Assembly: GCA_001805165.1 (NCBI GenBank) | Contig: MHEI01000073.1 | Location: 50,168-59,038, forward strand | Length of the DNA: 8,871 nucleotides | Reading direction: 5' to 3' | From: Nitrospirae bacterium RBG_16_43_11 | GTDB taxonomy: Bacteria; Nitrospirota; 9FT-COMBO-42-15; HDB-SIOI813 | Shown here: in pieces, positions 1 to 7,430 of the stretch | Position numbering within the stretch: position 1 is the stretch's first letter | How the letters are laid out: every line of letters starts with the position of its first letter | Made by a program: the position numbers and the translations under genes | The notes under the pieces: generated by a model | Database searches by the model: none | What the model was told of the DNA's origin: nothing | What the model saw: only the letters and a program-made list of their open reading frames with translations

Positions 1-2
1 CC

Positions 3-992
3 ACTAATGATGTCCTGATAATGGCATCAAGCGGCACTGGTGCAATGGAAGGTTCTATATCAAACTTCCTTTCGCCGGGAGATAAGGTCATTACAGTAAA
101 TGGCGGTAAGTTTGGTGAGCGTTGGGGGAAAATCTGCAAGGCATTCGGTGTTCATGCTATCGAGATAAAAGTCGAGTGGGGTGAGGCTGTTGACCCTGCC
201 ATAATTTCAGAACATCTCAAGAAAGATCCAACAATAAAAGGCGTATATGTGCAGGCAAGTGAGACATCAACCGGTGTAGCCCATGATGTGAAGACTATAG
301 GTGAGATTGTAAAAAATTATCCTGATACAATATTTGTTGTAGATGCAATAACAGCACTCGGTGTATTTGACATAAGACCTGATGAATGGGGTATTGATAT
401 ACTGGTGACCGGTTCTCAAAAGGCGCTGATGTTACCGCCAGGGCTTGCCTTTGCCAGTGTTAGTGACAAGGCATGGAAGATGAACGAGACATCAAAGTGC
501 TCAAGATTCTATCTGGATTTTAAAAAAGAGAGAGATAATATTAAGAAAAACACTTCAGCATATACTCCTGCCGTGTCTCTGATTATTGGTCTTCAGCAGG
601 TTCTTAGAACGTTAAAGGAAGAGGGACTTGAAAATATATTTGCAAGACACAGGCTGTTGGCGAATGCAACACGGGAAGGTATGAAGGGATTTGGACTTGA
701 ATTGCTCCCGAAATCGTCGCCAAGTGATGCAGTTACTGCAGTGAAATCACCTGAAGGTTTTGACGGACAACAGATATATAAGAGATTGAGAGAGAGATTC
801 GGTATTACTGCCGCAGGTGGGCAGGATCATTTAAAAGGCAAGATATTCAGGATATCCCATATGGGTTACTGTGATACATTTGACGTTATTACAGCAATAG
901 CAGCTACAGAGATGGTGCTGAAAGAAATGGGTTATCCCGGTGAACTCGGAAGCGGATTGAGAAGGGCAGAGGAGGTCTTTCTTAAAATTTGA
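3..992 (+). CDS. Class V PLP-dependent aminotransferase, 5'-truncated (probable serine-pathway aminotransferase)
   Basis: The reading frame is open to the window edge, so the true start lies upstream and the Met at 21 is internal. About 330 residues are visible. Families of this type usually have about 380, so roughly 50 N-terminal residues are missing. Counting from the Met at 21, the cofactor-binding stretch SSGTGAME is at residues 3-10. The Asp of FVVDAITALG, which should contact the PLP pyridine nitrogen, is at 108. The Schiff-base lysine is in TGSQKALMLPPG at Lys134 (codon 420-422). The sequence resembles alanine/serine-glyoxylate aminotransferases and the proteins once annotated 'soluble hydrogenase 42 kDa subunit'. 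Its stop is 42 bases before the serA ATG on the same strand. From this I infer that it converts 3-phosphohydroxypyruvate to phosphoserine in place of SerC, or acts as a serine-pyruvate/glyoxylate aminotransferase. The fold is certain; the substrate is not. Confidence 0.9.
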   Translation, partial: TNDVLIMASSGTGAMEGSISNFLSPGDKVITVNGGKFGERWGKICKAFGVHAIEIKVEWGEAVDPAIISEHLKKDPTIKGVYVQASETSTGVAHDVKTIGEIVKNYPDTIFVVDAITALGVFDIRPDEWGIDILVTGSQKALMLPPGLAFASVSDKAWKMNETSKCSRFYLDFKKERDNIKKNTSAYTPAVSLIIGLQQVLRTLKEEGLENIFARHRLLANATREGMKGFGLELLPKSSPSDAVTAVKSPEGFDGQQIYKRLRERFGITAAGGQDHLKGKIFRISHMGYCDTFDVITAIAATEMVLKEMGYPGELGSGLRRAEEVFLKI

Positions 993-1019
993 CATTTCTC
1001 ATTTGAAATTTCAAATGTC
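991..1019. repeat. Palindrome in the aminotransferase-serA spacer
   Basis: Bases 1000-1017 form a perfect 18-bp palindrome, CATTTGAAATTTCAAATG. An outer pair, GACATTT (991-997) and AAATGTC (1013-1019), overlaps it. If the seven bases 998-1004 are removed, what remains is a perfect 22-bp palindrome, so this looks like a symmetrical element interrupted by a 7-base partial duplication. It starts at the last base of the aminotransferase stop codon and ends 15 bases before the serA ATG. No T-tract follows, so an intrinsic terminator is unlikely. It could be an operator, an mRNA hairpin limiting serA translation, or a copy of a dispersed intergenic repeat. Confidence 0.6.
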
Positions 1020-1034
1020 TTGGATAGAGCACAA

Positions 1035-2615
1035 ATGCGCGTACTGGTCAGTGACAGCATATCTGAAAAAGGCGTCGAAATACTTAGGAACGCCGGTCTT
1101 ACTGTTGATGTAAAAACCAAGTTAACACCGTCTGAATTAATCAATATTATAAGTGAATATGATGGCCTTGTTGTACGTAGTGCTACAAAGGTTACTGCTG
1201 ATGTTGTAAAAGCCGCAAAGAACCTTAAGGTAGTTGGCAGGGCAGGGGCAGGTCTCGACAATATAGACTTGGCTGCTTCCACTAAGAAAGGTGTTGTTGT
1301 AATGAATACACCTGGTGGAAATACTGTGACTACTGCTGAACATGCTATAGCTATGCTGTTGTCGCTTGTACGAAAGATCCCTCAGGCCACAGCATCTACC
1401 AAGAGTGGTAAATGGGAGAAAAATAAATTTACCGGTCAGGAATTTTATAATAAGACACTGGGGATAGTTGGCATGGGCAGGGTAGGTGGTCATGTGGCAA
1501 AGCTAGGTCACGGCCTGATGATGAATGTGCTTGCCTTCGATCCTTTTTTATCGCCCGAAAATGCGCAGAAGGCTGGAGTTGAACTGGTAAATCTCGATGA
1601 AATCTATCGCCGTTCCGACTTTATTACTATACACACACCTCTTACTGCCGAGACAAAAAATCTGATCGGAACTGAAGCAATAAGCAAAATGAAGGATGGT
1701 GTTTTGATAGTAAACTGTGCTCGTGGCGGCATTGTTGATGAAACTGCCCTATATGAAGGTTTAAAATCGAATAAGATAGGGGGGGCAGCCTTTGACGTGT
1801 TTGTGCAGGAACCGGTAGATGTACAGAACCCTATTCTATTACTTGATAATTTTGTATGTACGCCACATCTTGGAGCTTCAACTTCAGAGGCACAGGAAAA
1901 TGTTGCACTTGCAATTGCCGAACAGTTAGTTGATTATCTGACAAAGGGTATAATAAGAAATGCGGCAAATTTACCATCAGTTTCTCCCGACGTTCTTCCT
2001 AAACTCCAACCATATATATCACTTGCTGAAAAGCTGGGGGCTTTTCAATCAAGTATTTGTGAGGGTGGTATAGAAAAAGTCAGTATAGAATACCGTGGAA
2101 AAGTTGCTGAACTCTCAGTGGCACCGCTTACGATTGCGGCACTTAAAGGGTTGTTAAGCCCTATTTTAGAAGATACTGTGAACTATGTTAATGCCCCATC
2201 TATAGCACAGGAGAGAGGGATAGGTGTAGAAGAGTCCAAGAACCGGGATGCCGGGGATTACATCAGTCTGATTACCATGAAGGTTCAGACAAGTGCCGGT
2301 ACCAATGAGGCAAAGGGGGCGCTATTCAGCAGGAGGGACCCAAGGATTATAGAGATAAACGGCTATCCTCTGGAAGTCGTACCGGAAGGGTACATGATAG
2401 TCCTGTCTAACACAGATAAGCCTGGAGTAGTAGGTAACATAGGTACGATCCTGAGTCAGCATAATATCAATATTGCACGCATGCAATTTGGAAGGGATTT
2501 CCCCGGTGGAAAGGTTTTATCAGTAATTAGCATAGACTCTCCTGCCTCACCTGAGCTGATGGAGCAGATAAGAACGCTCCCTAATGTCCTGTCAGTGAAA
2601 CAAATAAAATTATAA
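1035..2615 (+). CDS. serA: D-3-phosphoglycerate dehydrogenase, long form with ASB and ACT domains
   Basis: Oxidises 3-phosphoglycerate to 3-phosphohydroxypyruvate with NAD+, the first committed step of serine synthesis, in the cytosol. I place the start at the ATG at 1035, giving 526 residues with the family-typical beginning MRVLVSDSISEKG. A TTG at 1020 is in frame but adds five residues unlike the family. Upstream there is only a weak GGATAGAG-like Shine-Dalgarno. The Rossmann motif GMGRVG is at 146-151. The catalytic triad of the D-2-hydroxyacid dehydrogenases is complete: Arg230 (NCARGG), Glu259 (VQEP) and His278 (TPHLGAS). An allosteric substrate-binding domain spans about 325-450. A C-terminal ACT domain spans about 453-526, with DKPGVVGNIG followed by HNINIA, as expected for serine feedback control. 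The length is normal for the long bacterial form and no key residue is missing. The gene lies directly behind an aminotransferase that probably uses its product. Confidence 0.97.
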   Translation: MRVLVSDSISEKGVEILRNAGLTVDVKTKLTPSELINIISEYDGLVVRSATKVTADVVKAAKNLKVVGRAGAGLDNIDLAASTKKGVVVMNTPGGNTVTTAEHAIAMLLSLVRKIPQATASTKSGKWEKNKFTGQEFYNKTLGIVGMGRVGGHVAKLGHGLMMNVLAFDPFLSPENAQKAGVELVNLDEIYRRSDFITIHTPLTAETKNLIGTEAISKMKDGVLIVNCARGGIVDETALYEGLKSNKIGGAAFDVFVQEPVDVQNPILLLDNFVCTPHLGASTSEAQENVALAIAEQLVDYLTKGIIRNAANLPSVSPDVLPKLQPYISLAEKLGAFQSSICEGGIEKVSIEYRGKVAELSVAPLTIAALKGLLSPILEDTVNYVNAPSIAQERGIGVEESKNRDAGDYISLITMKVQTSAGTNEAKGALFSRRDPRIIEINGYPLEVVPEGYMIVLSNTDKPGVVGNIGTILSQHNINIARMQFGRDFPGGKVLSVISIDSPASPELMEQIRTLPNVLSVKQIKL

Positions 2616-2676
2616 AATACGGCGTCGTAATTATTCCTGCCTTTCAAGATTGCAATTAAAAATTTAAAATGTTATA

Positions 2677-2699
2677 TGTAATATAATCTGAATATTACA
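2677..2699. promoter_or_regulatory. Inverted repeat overlapping a possible -10 box before hisZ
   Basis: The 121-base serA-hisZ spacer is AT-rich and contains perfect 8-bp arms, TGTAATAT (2677-2684) and ATATTACA (2692-2699), around a 7-base centre. The hexamer TATAAT (2682-2687), identical to the sigma-70 -10 consensus, lies across the left arm. I find no convincing -35 box at 16-18 bases upstream, and no T-run follows the right arm. It may be an operator over a weak promoter that gives hisZ and dnaB their own transcript. In sequence this AT-rich, chance is a real alternative. Confidence 0.35.
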
Positions 2700-2736
2700 A
2701 AGTAATCATGAATATTTCTTTAGCATATAGATTGTT

Positions 2737-4038
2737 ATGAAAAAAAACATCCAGCCATCCAGGACTTCAACCCCTCGTGGGATGGCGACACATTTACCTG
2801 CCGGTGCACTGCTCCGGCGTCATGTCCAGGATACTATTCTCACAACATTCTTCAAATGGGGATACAGGGAAGTAATTCCACCGGTCTTTGAATACCTTGA
2901 TGTCCTTGCCAGAGGTCTTAGCAGCGTATTGCTTGAAAAGAGTTACAAATTCGTTGACAGGGACAGTGGAAAATTAATGATCCTGAGACCGGATATTACA
3001 CCTCAGGTAGCCAGGATGGTAGCCGGTATACTTGCTGAGGAACCCAAACCTTTAAGACTGTGTTATTACGGAAATATATTCAGGTATGAAGAGTCCCACG
3101 CAGGATTAGAACGGGAGATGTTCCAGGTGGGATGCGAGCTTGCAGGGGTAGCATCTCCGGAAGCAGATGCAGAAATAATAGCCGTTGCTTCCGAGTCAAT
3201 TAAGAGGTTCGGTATAAATGACTTTAAAATTGTAATCAGCCATGCAGGTTATCTATCGGGGATAGTGTCTTATATTAAACATTCAATGAAGAGTCCATTT
3301 TCCCCTGACAGTGAGCATGCATTACGGGATGCAATATCAAAAAAGGATGGATGCCGTATAGAATCCGTGCTTGATTGTGCAGGTGCAGACGCATTGGCGA
3401 AGGAAAGCATTATGCTGGCGCTTAGACTTTATGGCACCGATGATGTGTTAGATAAGGCTGCAGCTATTATAAATAATGCGGAATCCACAGATGCGATAAA
3501 GAATCTTAATGAGATTTATGAACTGTTATGTTTGTACGGTCTCAAAGATCATATTTTGATTGATTTATGTGAGATGAGGGGGATTGACTACTATACTGGC
3601 TTGTTTTTTGAGATATTCCATAGTGGTGTTGCATTTCCGATTGGACGTGGAGGGAGGTATGATAATCTAATTGGGAAGTTTGGCTATGAATGCCCTTCTA
3701 CAGGATTTGCTATTGATGTAGAATCTATCATTATGGCAAAAGAAAGGTACGGAGTTTCCTTGCCTGATGATGGTATTAAGTACCTGGTTTTTTCACATGA
3801 TAAATACAGGCATAATGCTATGGATTTATCCGGAGTGTTAAGGAATGCCGGTCATAAGGTGGCTCTCAACACAGGTTTGGAAACTACTGATATGGCGGTT
3901 GAATATGCCATAAATAACAATATAGAAAAGATTATAATTATAGAAGAGCAATATGATAAGCAGTTCTCCGTTATTGATGTTCAGACAGGCAGGAGAACTC
4001 ATGTTGATATAGATAAGTTAATTGGCGGGATGCGGTAG
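2737..4038 (+). CDS. hisZ: ATP phosphoribosyltransferase regulatory subunit (HisRS paralogue)
   Basis: HisZ is a catalytically inactive relative of histidyl-tRNA synthetase. It joins a short-form HisG to make the active hetero-octameric enzyme for the first step of histidine synthesis and takes part in histidine feedback. The class II synthetase core is clear. LEKSYKFVDRDSGKLMILRPD is at about 66-85, a motif-2-like LRLCYYGNIFRYEE at 106-119, RGIDYYTG at 281-288 and GRGGRYDNLIG at 303-313. The sequence after motif 2 (HAGLEREMFQVGCELAG) and the poor match to the usual synthetase N-terminus favour HisZ over HisS. The protein has 433 residues, and beyond the core there is a C-terminal segment of about 85 residues (345-430). 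The start at 2737 has no good Shine-Dalgarno; the Met at 2782 is an alternative but would remove 15 residues. No hisG lies in the window. dnaB follows after 30 bases. Confidence 0.88.
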   Translation: MKKNIQPSRTSTPRGMATHLPAGALLRRHVQDTILTTFFKWGYREVIPPVFEYLDVLARGLSSVLLEKSYKFVDRDSGKLMILRPDITPQVARMVAGILAEEPKPLRLCYYGNIFRYEESHAGLEREMFQVGCELAGVASPEADAEIIAVASESIKRFGINDFKIVISHAGYLSGIVSYIKHSMKSPFSPDSEHALRDAISKKDGCRIESVLDCAGADALAKESIMLALRLYGTDDVLDKAAAIINNAESTDAIKNLNEIYELLCLYGLKDHILIDLCEMRGIDYYTGLFFEIFHSGVAFPIGRGGRYDNLIGKFGYECPSTGFAIDVESIIMAKERYGVSLPDDGIKYLVFSHDKYRHNAMDLSGVLRNAGHKVALNTGLETTDMAVEYAINNNIEKIIIIEEQYDKQFSVIDVQTGRRTHVDIDKLIGGMR

Positions 4039-4043
4039 TAAAC

Positions 4044-4057
4044 AGTCAGGAGTCAGG
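4044..4057 (+). repeat. Tandem AGTCAGG repeat in the hisZ-dnaB spacer
   Basis: AGTCAGG occurs twice in tandem (4044-4050 and 4051-4057) and fills about half of the 30-base gap between the hisZ stop and the dnaB start. It lies just upstream of the purine-rich AGAGAG that probably serves as the dnaB ribosome binding site. It could be a small remnant of an intergenic repeat array or chance. Confidence 0.5.
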
Positions 4058-4068
4058 CAAAGAGAGAT

Positions 4069-5442
4069 ATGGGGACATTTACAACTGATATAGAAGATGC
4101 AACATACAAAGTACCTCCGCAGAATATTGAGGCTGAACAATCCGTTCTCGGTGCAATACTCATAGAAAATAGTGCCTTCTATAAGGCTGTAGAGATTATT
4201 AATGCCGGTGATTTTTACAAAGAGGCGCATAGAAGGATATTCCTTTCCATGCTGGAGTTGAATGAAAAGAATGAGGCTATAGACCTTGTCACCCTTACTG
4301 AATATTTGCGGAAAAAGAACGAGATTGAGATAGTGGGCGGTGTAACATATCTTTCCTCTCTCTCTAATACTGTCCCTACGGCTGCCAACATCAGATACCA
4401 TGCAAAGATTGTTTATGAAAAATCATTGCTGAGAAATTTAATAAACACTGCTACAGAGATCGTTACGAGGGGTTATGAGAATCTGCAGGATGTTGATGAT
4501 CTTCTCGATTTTGCGGAGAATGCTATTTTCAGCATATCAGAAAATAAGATAAAACGTTCATTCATTCATATAAAGGATATTATCAAGGATAGCTTTGAGA
4601 CGATAGAGAAGTTGTCAGAGAAAAAGGGAATGGTGGTTGGAATCCCTTCCGGCTTCATTGATCTCGATAATATGACGACCGGATTCCATCCTGCTGATCT
4701 GATTATAATTGCAGGCCGTCCTTCGATGGGGAAAACCGCCTTTTGTCTATGCATAGCCCAGCACGCTGGTATTGAAAAAAAGGAGCCAGTGGCAATCTTC
4801 AGTCTCGAGATGACAAATCAACAAATAGTTACAAGGTTACTATGTGGCGAAGCAAGGGTTGATGCCCATAAACTGAGGTCTGGTTTCCTCAGCAAGTCTG
4901 ACTGGCCGAAATTGACAAATGCCGCCGGCCGTCTCTCTGAGTCTCCTATTTTTATTGATGATACTCCGGCGATATCTTCTCTTGAGATAAAGGCTAAGGC
5001 AAGACGACTGAAGGCAGAACATGGTTTGAGCCTTATAATAGTTGACTACCTTCAAATTATGGGAGGCAGGAGTAATAGCAGAAGAGGCGGATCGGATAGC
5101 CGTGAACAGGAAATATCCGAGATATCGAGGTCTCTTAAGGCGCTCGCCAAGGAGTTAAATGTACCGGTAATCGCCCTTTCACAGTTAAACCGTGCCGTTG
5201 AATCAAGACATGACAGGAGGCCTATGCTGGCTGACCTCAGGGAATCCGGCGCTATTGAACAGGATGCGGATGTTATTATTTTTATAAACAGGGAAGAAGT
5301 ATACAAACAGACAGAGGAAAACAGAGGGATTGCAGAAATCATTATCGGAAAACAGAGAAATGGTCCTATTGGATCGGTTAAATTGGCCTTCCTTGATAAA
5401 TATACAAAATTTGAGAATCTTGAAAAGGTGCATGGTGCGTAG
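4069..5442 (+). CDS. dnaB: Replicative DNA helicase DnaB
   Basis: Hexameric RecA-like ATPase that moves 5'-3' on the lagging-strand template, unwinds the fork and recruits primase. The N-terminal domain opens with the hallmark VPPQNIEAEQSVLGAIL (15-31). A linker region spans about 155-185. The RecA-type domain holds Walker A GRPSMGKTA (216-224, Lys222), the catalytic Glu in FSLEM (Glu247) and Walker B LIIVDYLQI (322-330, Asp326). Near the C-terminus are DLRESGAIEQDADVI (389-403) and KQRNGPIG (428-435), which carries the arginine finger. At 457 residues the length is normal. There is no intein or insertion at the usual sites around Walker A. The ATG at 4069 is preceded by AAAGAGAGAT, a usable ribosome binding site. 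The gene follows hisZ by 30 bases and precedes a TPR lipoprotein by 25, so it probably shares their transcript. The frequent partner rplI is absent. Confidence 0.97.
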   Translation: MGTFTTDIEDATYKVPPQNIEAEQSVLGAILIENSAFYKAVEIINAGDFYKEAHRRIFLSMLELNEKNEAIDLVTLTEYLRKKNEIEIVGGVTYLSSLSNTVPTAANIRYHAKIVYEKSLLRNLINTATEIVTRGYENLQDVDDLLDFAENAIFSISENKIKRSFIHIKDIIKDSFETIEKLSEKKGMVVGIPSGFIDLDNMTTGFHPADLIIIAGRPSMGKTAFCLCIAQHAGIEKKEPVAIFSLEMTNQQIVTRLLCGEARVDAHKLRSGFLSKSDWPKLTNAAGRLSESPIFIDDTPAISSLEIKAKARRLKAEHGLSLIIVDYLQIMGGRSNSRRGGSDSREQEISEISRSLKALAKELNVPVIALSQLNRAVESRHDRRPMLADLRESGAIEQDADVIIFINREEVYKQTEENRGIAEIIIGKQRNGPIGSVKLAFLDKYTKFENLEKVHGA

Positions 5443-5456
5443 CCATGTAATGAAAG

Positions 5457-5461
5457 AAAGG
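5457..5461 (+). promoter_or_regulatory. Ribosome binding site that sets the TPR lipoprotein start
   Basis: AAAGG at 5457-5461 lies six bases before the ATG at 5468. The other in-frame ATG at 5450 has no Shine-Dalgarno, so 5468 is preferred. Both starts would give a working lipoprotein signal peptide; they differ by six residues (MKERND). Confidence 0.6.
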
Positions 5462-5467
5462 AATGAT

Positions 5468-7252
5468 ATGGTCTTACGGATAAGCCTCCTTATAATTACT
5501 TTAGCGTTATTAGTTAGTGCATGCACACCAGTTAGGAATATTTCTGTAATCCGGTCAGAAGAGACACTGGAAATTGAACAAGACACTCAAACGATATCTT
5601 CACCTGAGGCATATCACAATTTCCTGGCTGCATTTATGGATGAACAGTCTGGTAATCTTAGAGATGCACTATTAAAATATGAGGTTGCCCTCTCTTTTGA
5701 CGAAAACTCTCTCTTTCTGTTGTCTCGCGTTGCCACTCTCCAGGCAAAGTTGGGGCATGTTGAAAGCGCAATTGAGACGATGAAGAGGTTGATTACATTA
5801 GCGCCAAGACCGAATCCGGCAATTTTCTTATTGGCTGAGCTGTATTTCAATGTAGGAGATTATGAGAAATCTGTCGAAACATTCAATCAGTTAATAGAAA
5901 AAGAGCCTGACTCTGTCAGGGTTTACTTGAACAGGGGAATGGCACTGGCAAATTTAAAGAGATTAAAAGAGGCTGAAGAGTCAATAAAAAAAGGGATAAG
6001 CCTTGACCGTGAGAATCCGGCCGGTTATTTATATCTGGGAGATCTCTATTTTGAAAATGGGAATACAAAGAAGGCAAGAAAATATTATGAGAAAGCTATT
6101 GCCAGGAAAAAAAACTATGAGCAGGCATATCTTAAGATTGGCGCTGTTTATCTGAAAGAAAAGGATTATAATAATGCGGAAAAGATTTATAAAGAGATAC
6201 TGACAAAGGTTAATCCATTCAGCCGGGATGCAATATTGCAGCTTATGCAGATCCATGCACAAAAAAAGGAATATAACTCTGCTATAGAGGTGTTGGAAAG
6301 GGCTTTGGAACATAACCCCAGGGACTATGACATGCTTTTCAAATTGTCATACCTCTACAAGGAGATTAAGGATTACACAAAGGCTATTCAGAAGGCATTG
6401 ATAGTAGTTGCTGCCAGACCAGGTGATACAAGGATGCACGCTTTCCTGGGATATTTATATGAAGAGACAGGTGACTATGATAAGTCAAAGCAGGAATATG
6501 AACATGTGATTGCAAAAGACCCTTCGGACATAGAGTCACATATACATCTGGGTTTTATCCTGGCAAGGAATGGTGAGAAGGATAATGCGATAAATATCCT
6601 CGAGAGGGCTATAGAGCTTGATCCTAAGCGCCCTAATGCCTATTTGATACTGGGTATGCTGTATTCCCAGGAAAAGGATTTTAAAAAGGCGCAGGATGTT
6701 TACATTAGAGGTATAGAAGCCGTACCGGATTATCCGGGGATGCATTTTAATCTTGGCGTTGTATACGATAAACTTGAGATGTTTGATGATATGGTAAGGG
6801 AGATGAAAAAGACCCTTGAGTTGGATCCTGAACAGGAAAATGCATTAAATTATTTGGGGTATAGTTATGCGGACAAAGGAATTAACCTTGATGAAGCGAT
6901 TGAACTAATAAAAAATGCCCTCAAGGGTAATCCGGATAACGGTGCATATGTGGACAGCCTTGGATGGGCTTATTATAAGAAGGGATGGACTGATCTTGCC
7001 CTGGAGCAACTGAAAAGGGCCGCAGTTCTAATGCCGGATGACCCTACTATCCTTGAACATCTTGGGGATGTCTATTTAGAAAAAAACATGAGGAGTGAAG
7101 CCAGGGAGGAGTGGTTAAAGGCGCTTTTGCTGGATATAGAAAATGAAAAGCTCCTGGGTAAATTCAGAGAAACAGGATTTGGTGACCCTCATGAGGAAGA
7201 GAGACTAAAGGGTAAGTTTGAAGAGCATATGAAGAAAAAAACCTTACAATAA
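5468..7252 (+). CDS. TPR-repeat lipoprotein, about 15 tetratricopeptide repeats
   Basis: From the ATG at 5468 the protein has 594 residues. It begins with a lipoprotein signal: a short basic start (Arg4), a hydrophobic stretch at 5-16, and the lipobox VSAC with lipidated Cys19. Thr at +2 suggests outer-membrane sorting by the Lol rule. From about residue 48 to 560 I count 15 repeats of about 34 residues fitting the TPR pattern, for example AYLKIGAVYLKEKDYNNAEK and LGFILARNGEKDNAINILER. The last repeats carry NALNYLGYSYADKG, DSLGWAYYKKGW and EHLGDVYLEK, a signature I associate with a widespread proteobacterial family of TPR proteins (e.g. Pseudomonas PA4667 beside lolB). A charged tail closes the protein. 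TPRs mediate protein contacts, so a scaffold or assembly role in the envelope is likely. The nearby pilins allow a Tgl/PilF-like pilotin role, but those proteins have only about six repeats. The specific function is unknown. Confidence 0.88.
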   Translation: MVLRISLLIITLALLVSACTPVRNISVIRSEETLEIEQDTQTISSPEAYHNFLAAFMDEQSGNLRDALLKYEVALSFDENSLFLLSRVATLQAKLGHVESAIETMKRLITLAPRPNPAIFLLAELYFNVGDYEKSVETFNQLIEKEPDSVRVYLNRGMALANLKRLKEAEESIKKGISLDRENPAGYLYLGDLYFENGNTKKARKYYEKAIARKKNYEQAYLKIGAVYLKEKDYNNAEKIYKEILTKVNPFSRDAILQLMQIHAQKKEYNSAIEVLERALEHNPRDYDMLFKLSYLYKEIKDYTKAIQKALIVVAARPGDTRMHAFLGYLYEETGDYDKSKQEYEHVIAKDPSDIESHIHLGFILARNGEKDNAINILERAIELDPKRPNAYLILGMLYSQEKDFKKAQDVYIRGIEAVPDYPGMHFNLGVVYDKLEMFDDMVREMKKTLELDPEQENALNYLGYSYADKGINLDEAIELIKNALKGNPDNGAYVDSLGWAYYKKGWTDLALEQLKRAAVLMPDDPTILEHLGDVYLEKNMRSEAREEWLKALLLDIENEKLLGKFRETGFGDPHEEERLKGKFEEHMKKKTLQ

Positions 7253-7305
7253 CATTCCCTTCCATTTCAAAATTACCACAAAAACTTGTCAATTATTCAT
7301 CCTGC

Positions 7306-7324
7306 AATGACAAAATTTGTCATT
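7306..7324. promoter_or_regulatory. 19-bp palindrome AATGACAAA-A-TTTGTCATT (operator or weak terminator)
   Basis: Two perfect 9-base arms flank a single A. A further TGTC lies upstream at 7287-7290, so three TGTC elements in either orientation fall within 35 bases (7287-7290, 7309-7312 reversed, 7318-7321). Pseudomonas PilR is known to bind repeated (C/G)TGTC elements upstream of pilA, and the position about 140-170 bases before the inferred start of transcription suits an enhancer site. The preceding base here is T or A rather than C/G, so the match is partial. Alternatively, the hairpin with its trailing TTTTTATT, 54 bases after the TPR stop, is a weak AT-rich terminator for the upstream operon. 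Both roles are possible. Confidence 0.5.
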
Positions 7325-7378
7325 TTTATTATGATTTGTGTGCATAAAACCTAAGTACATGCCGCGATATAAAAGTCA

Positions 7379-7391
7379 TAACTTATTGATA
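7379..7391 (-). promoter_or_regulatory. Candidate IHF binding site
   Basis: Read on the - strand, 7379-7391 is TATCAATAAGTTA, a perfect match to the IHF consensus WATCAANNNNTTR. It lies between the TGTC elements and the sigma-54-like promoter, centred about 73 bases before the inferred start. IHF usually bends DNA at this position to bring a bound activator to sigma-54 polymerase. The region is AT-rich, so a chance match is possible, but the placement strengthens the case. Confidence 0.5.
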
Positions 7392-7430
7392 AAACAGCAT
7401 TAATTGGTATGTTTAATGAGATTTAATTAA

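Noticed and set aside
1779..1785. Run of seven G in serA as a phase-variable tract
   Set aside because: Seven G is short for slippage-driven switching, and the gene is an ordinary intact biosynthetic enzyme.
2737..4038. hisZ read as histidyl-tRNA synthetase (hisS)
   Set aside because: The segment after motif 2 and the N-terminus fit HisZ better than HisS, although the fold is shared; the question remains slightly open without an alignment.
5330..5467. TPR protein beginning inside dnaB at 5330
   Set aside because: The extra residues overlap dnaB in another frame and would bury the lipoprotein signal peptide, which must be N-terminal.
5203..5586. Long minus-strand open frames across dnaB and other genes
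   Set aside because: They lie antisense to well-supported genes, lack ribosome binding sites and show no recognisable protein features.
7345..7368. TAAA followed by GCCGCGATA, resembling a sigma-28 flagellar promoter
   Set aside because: The spacer is 12 bases instead of 15 and the -10 element has an extra base pair interrupting GCCGATAA.
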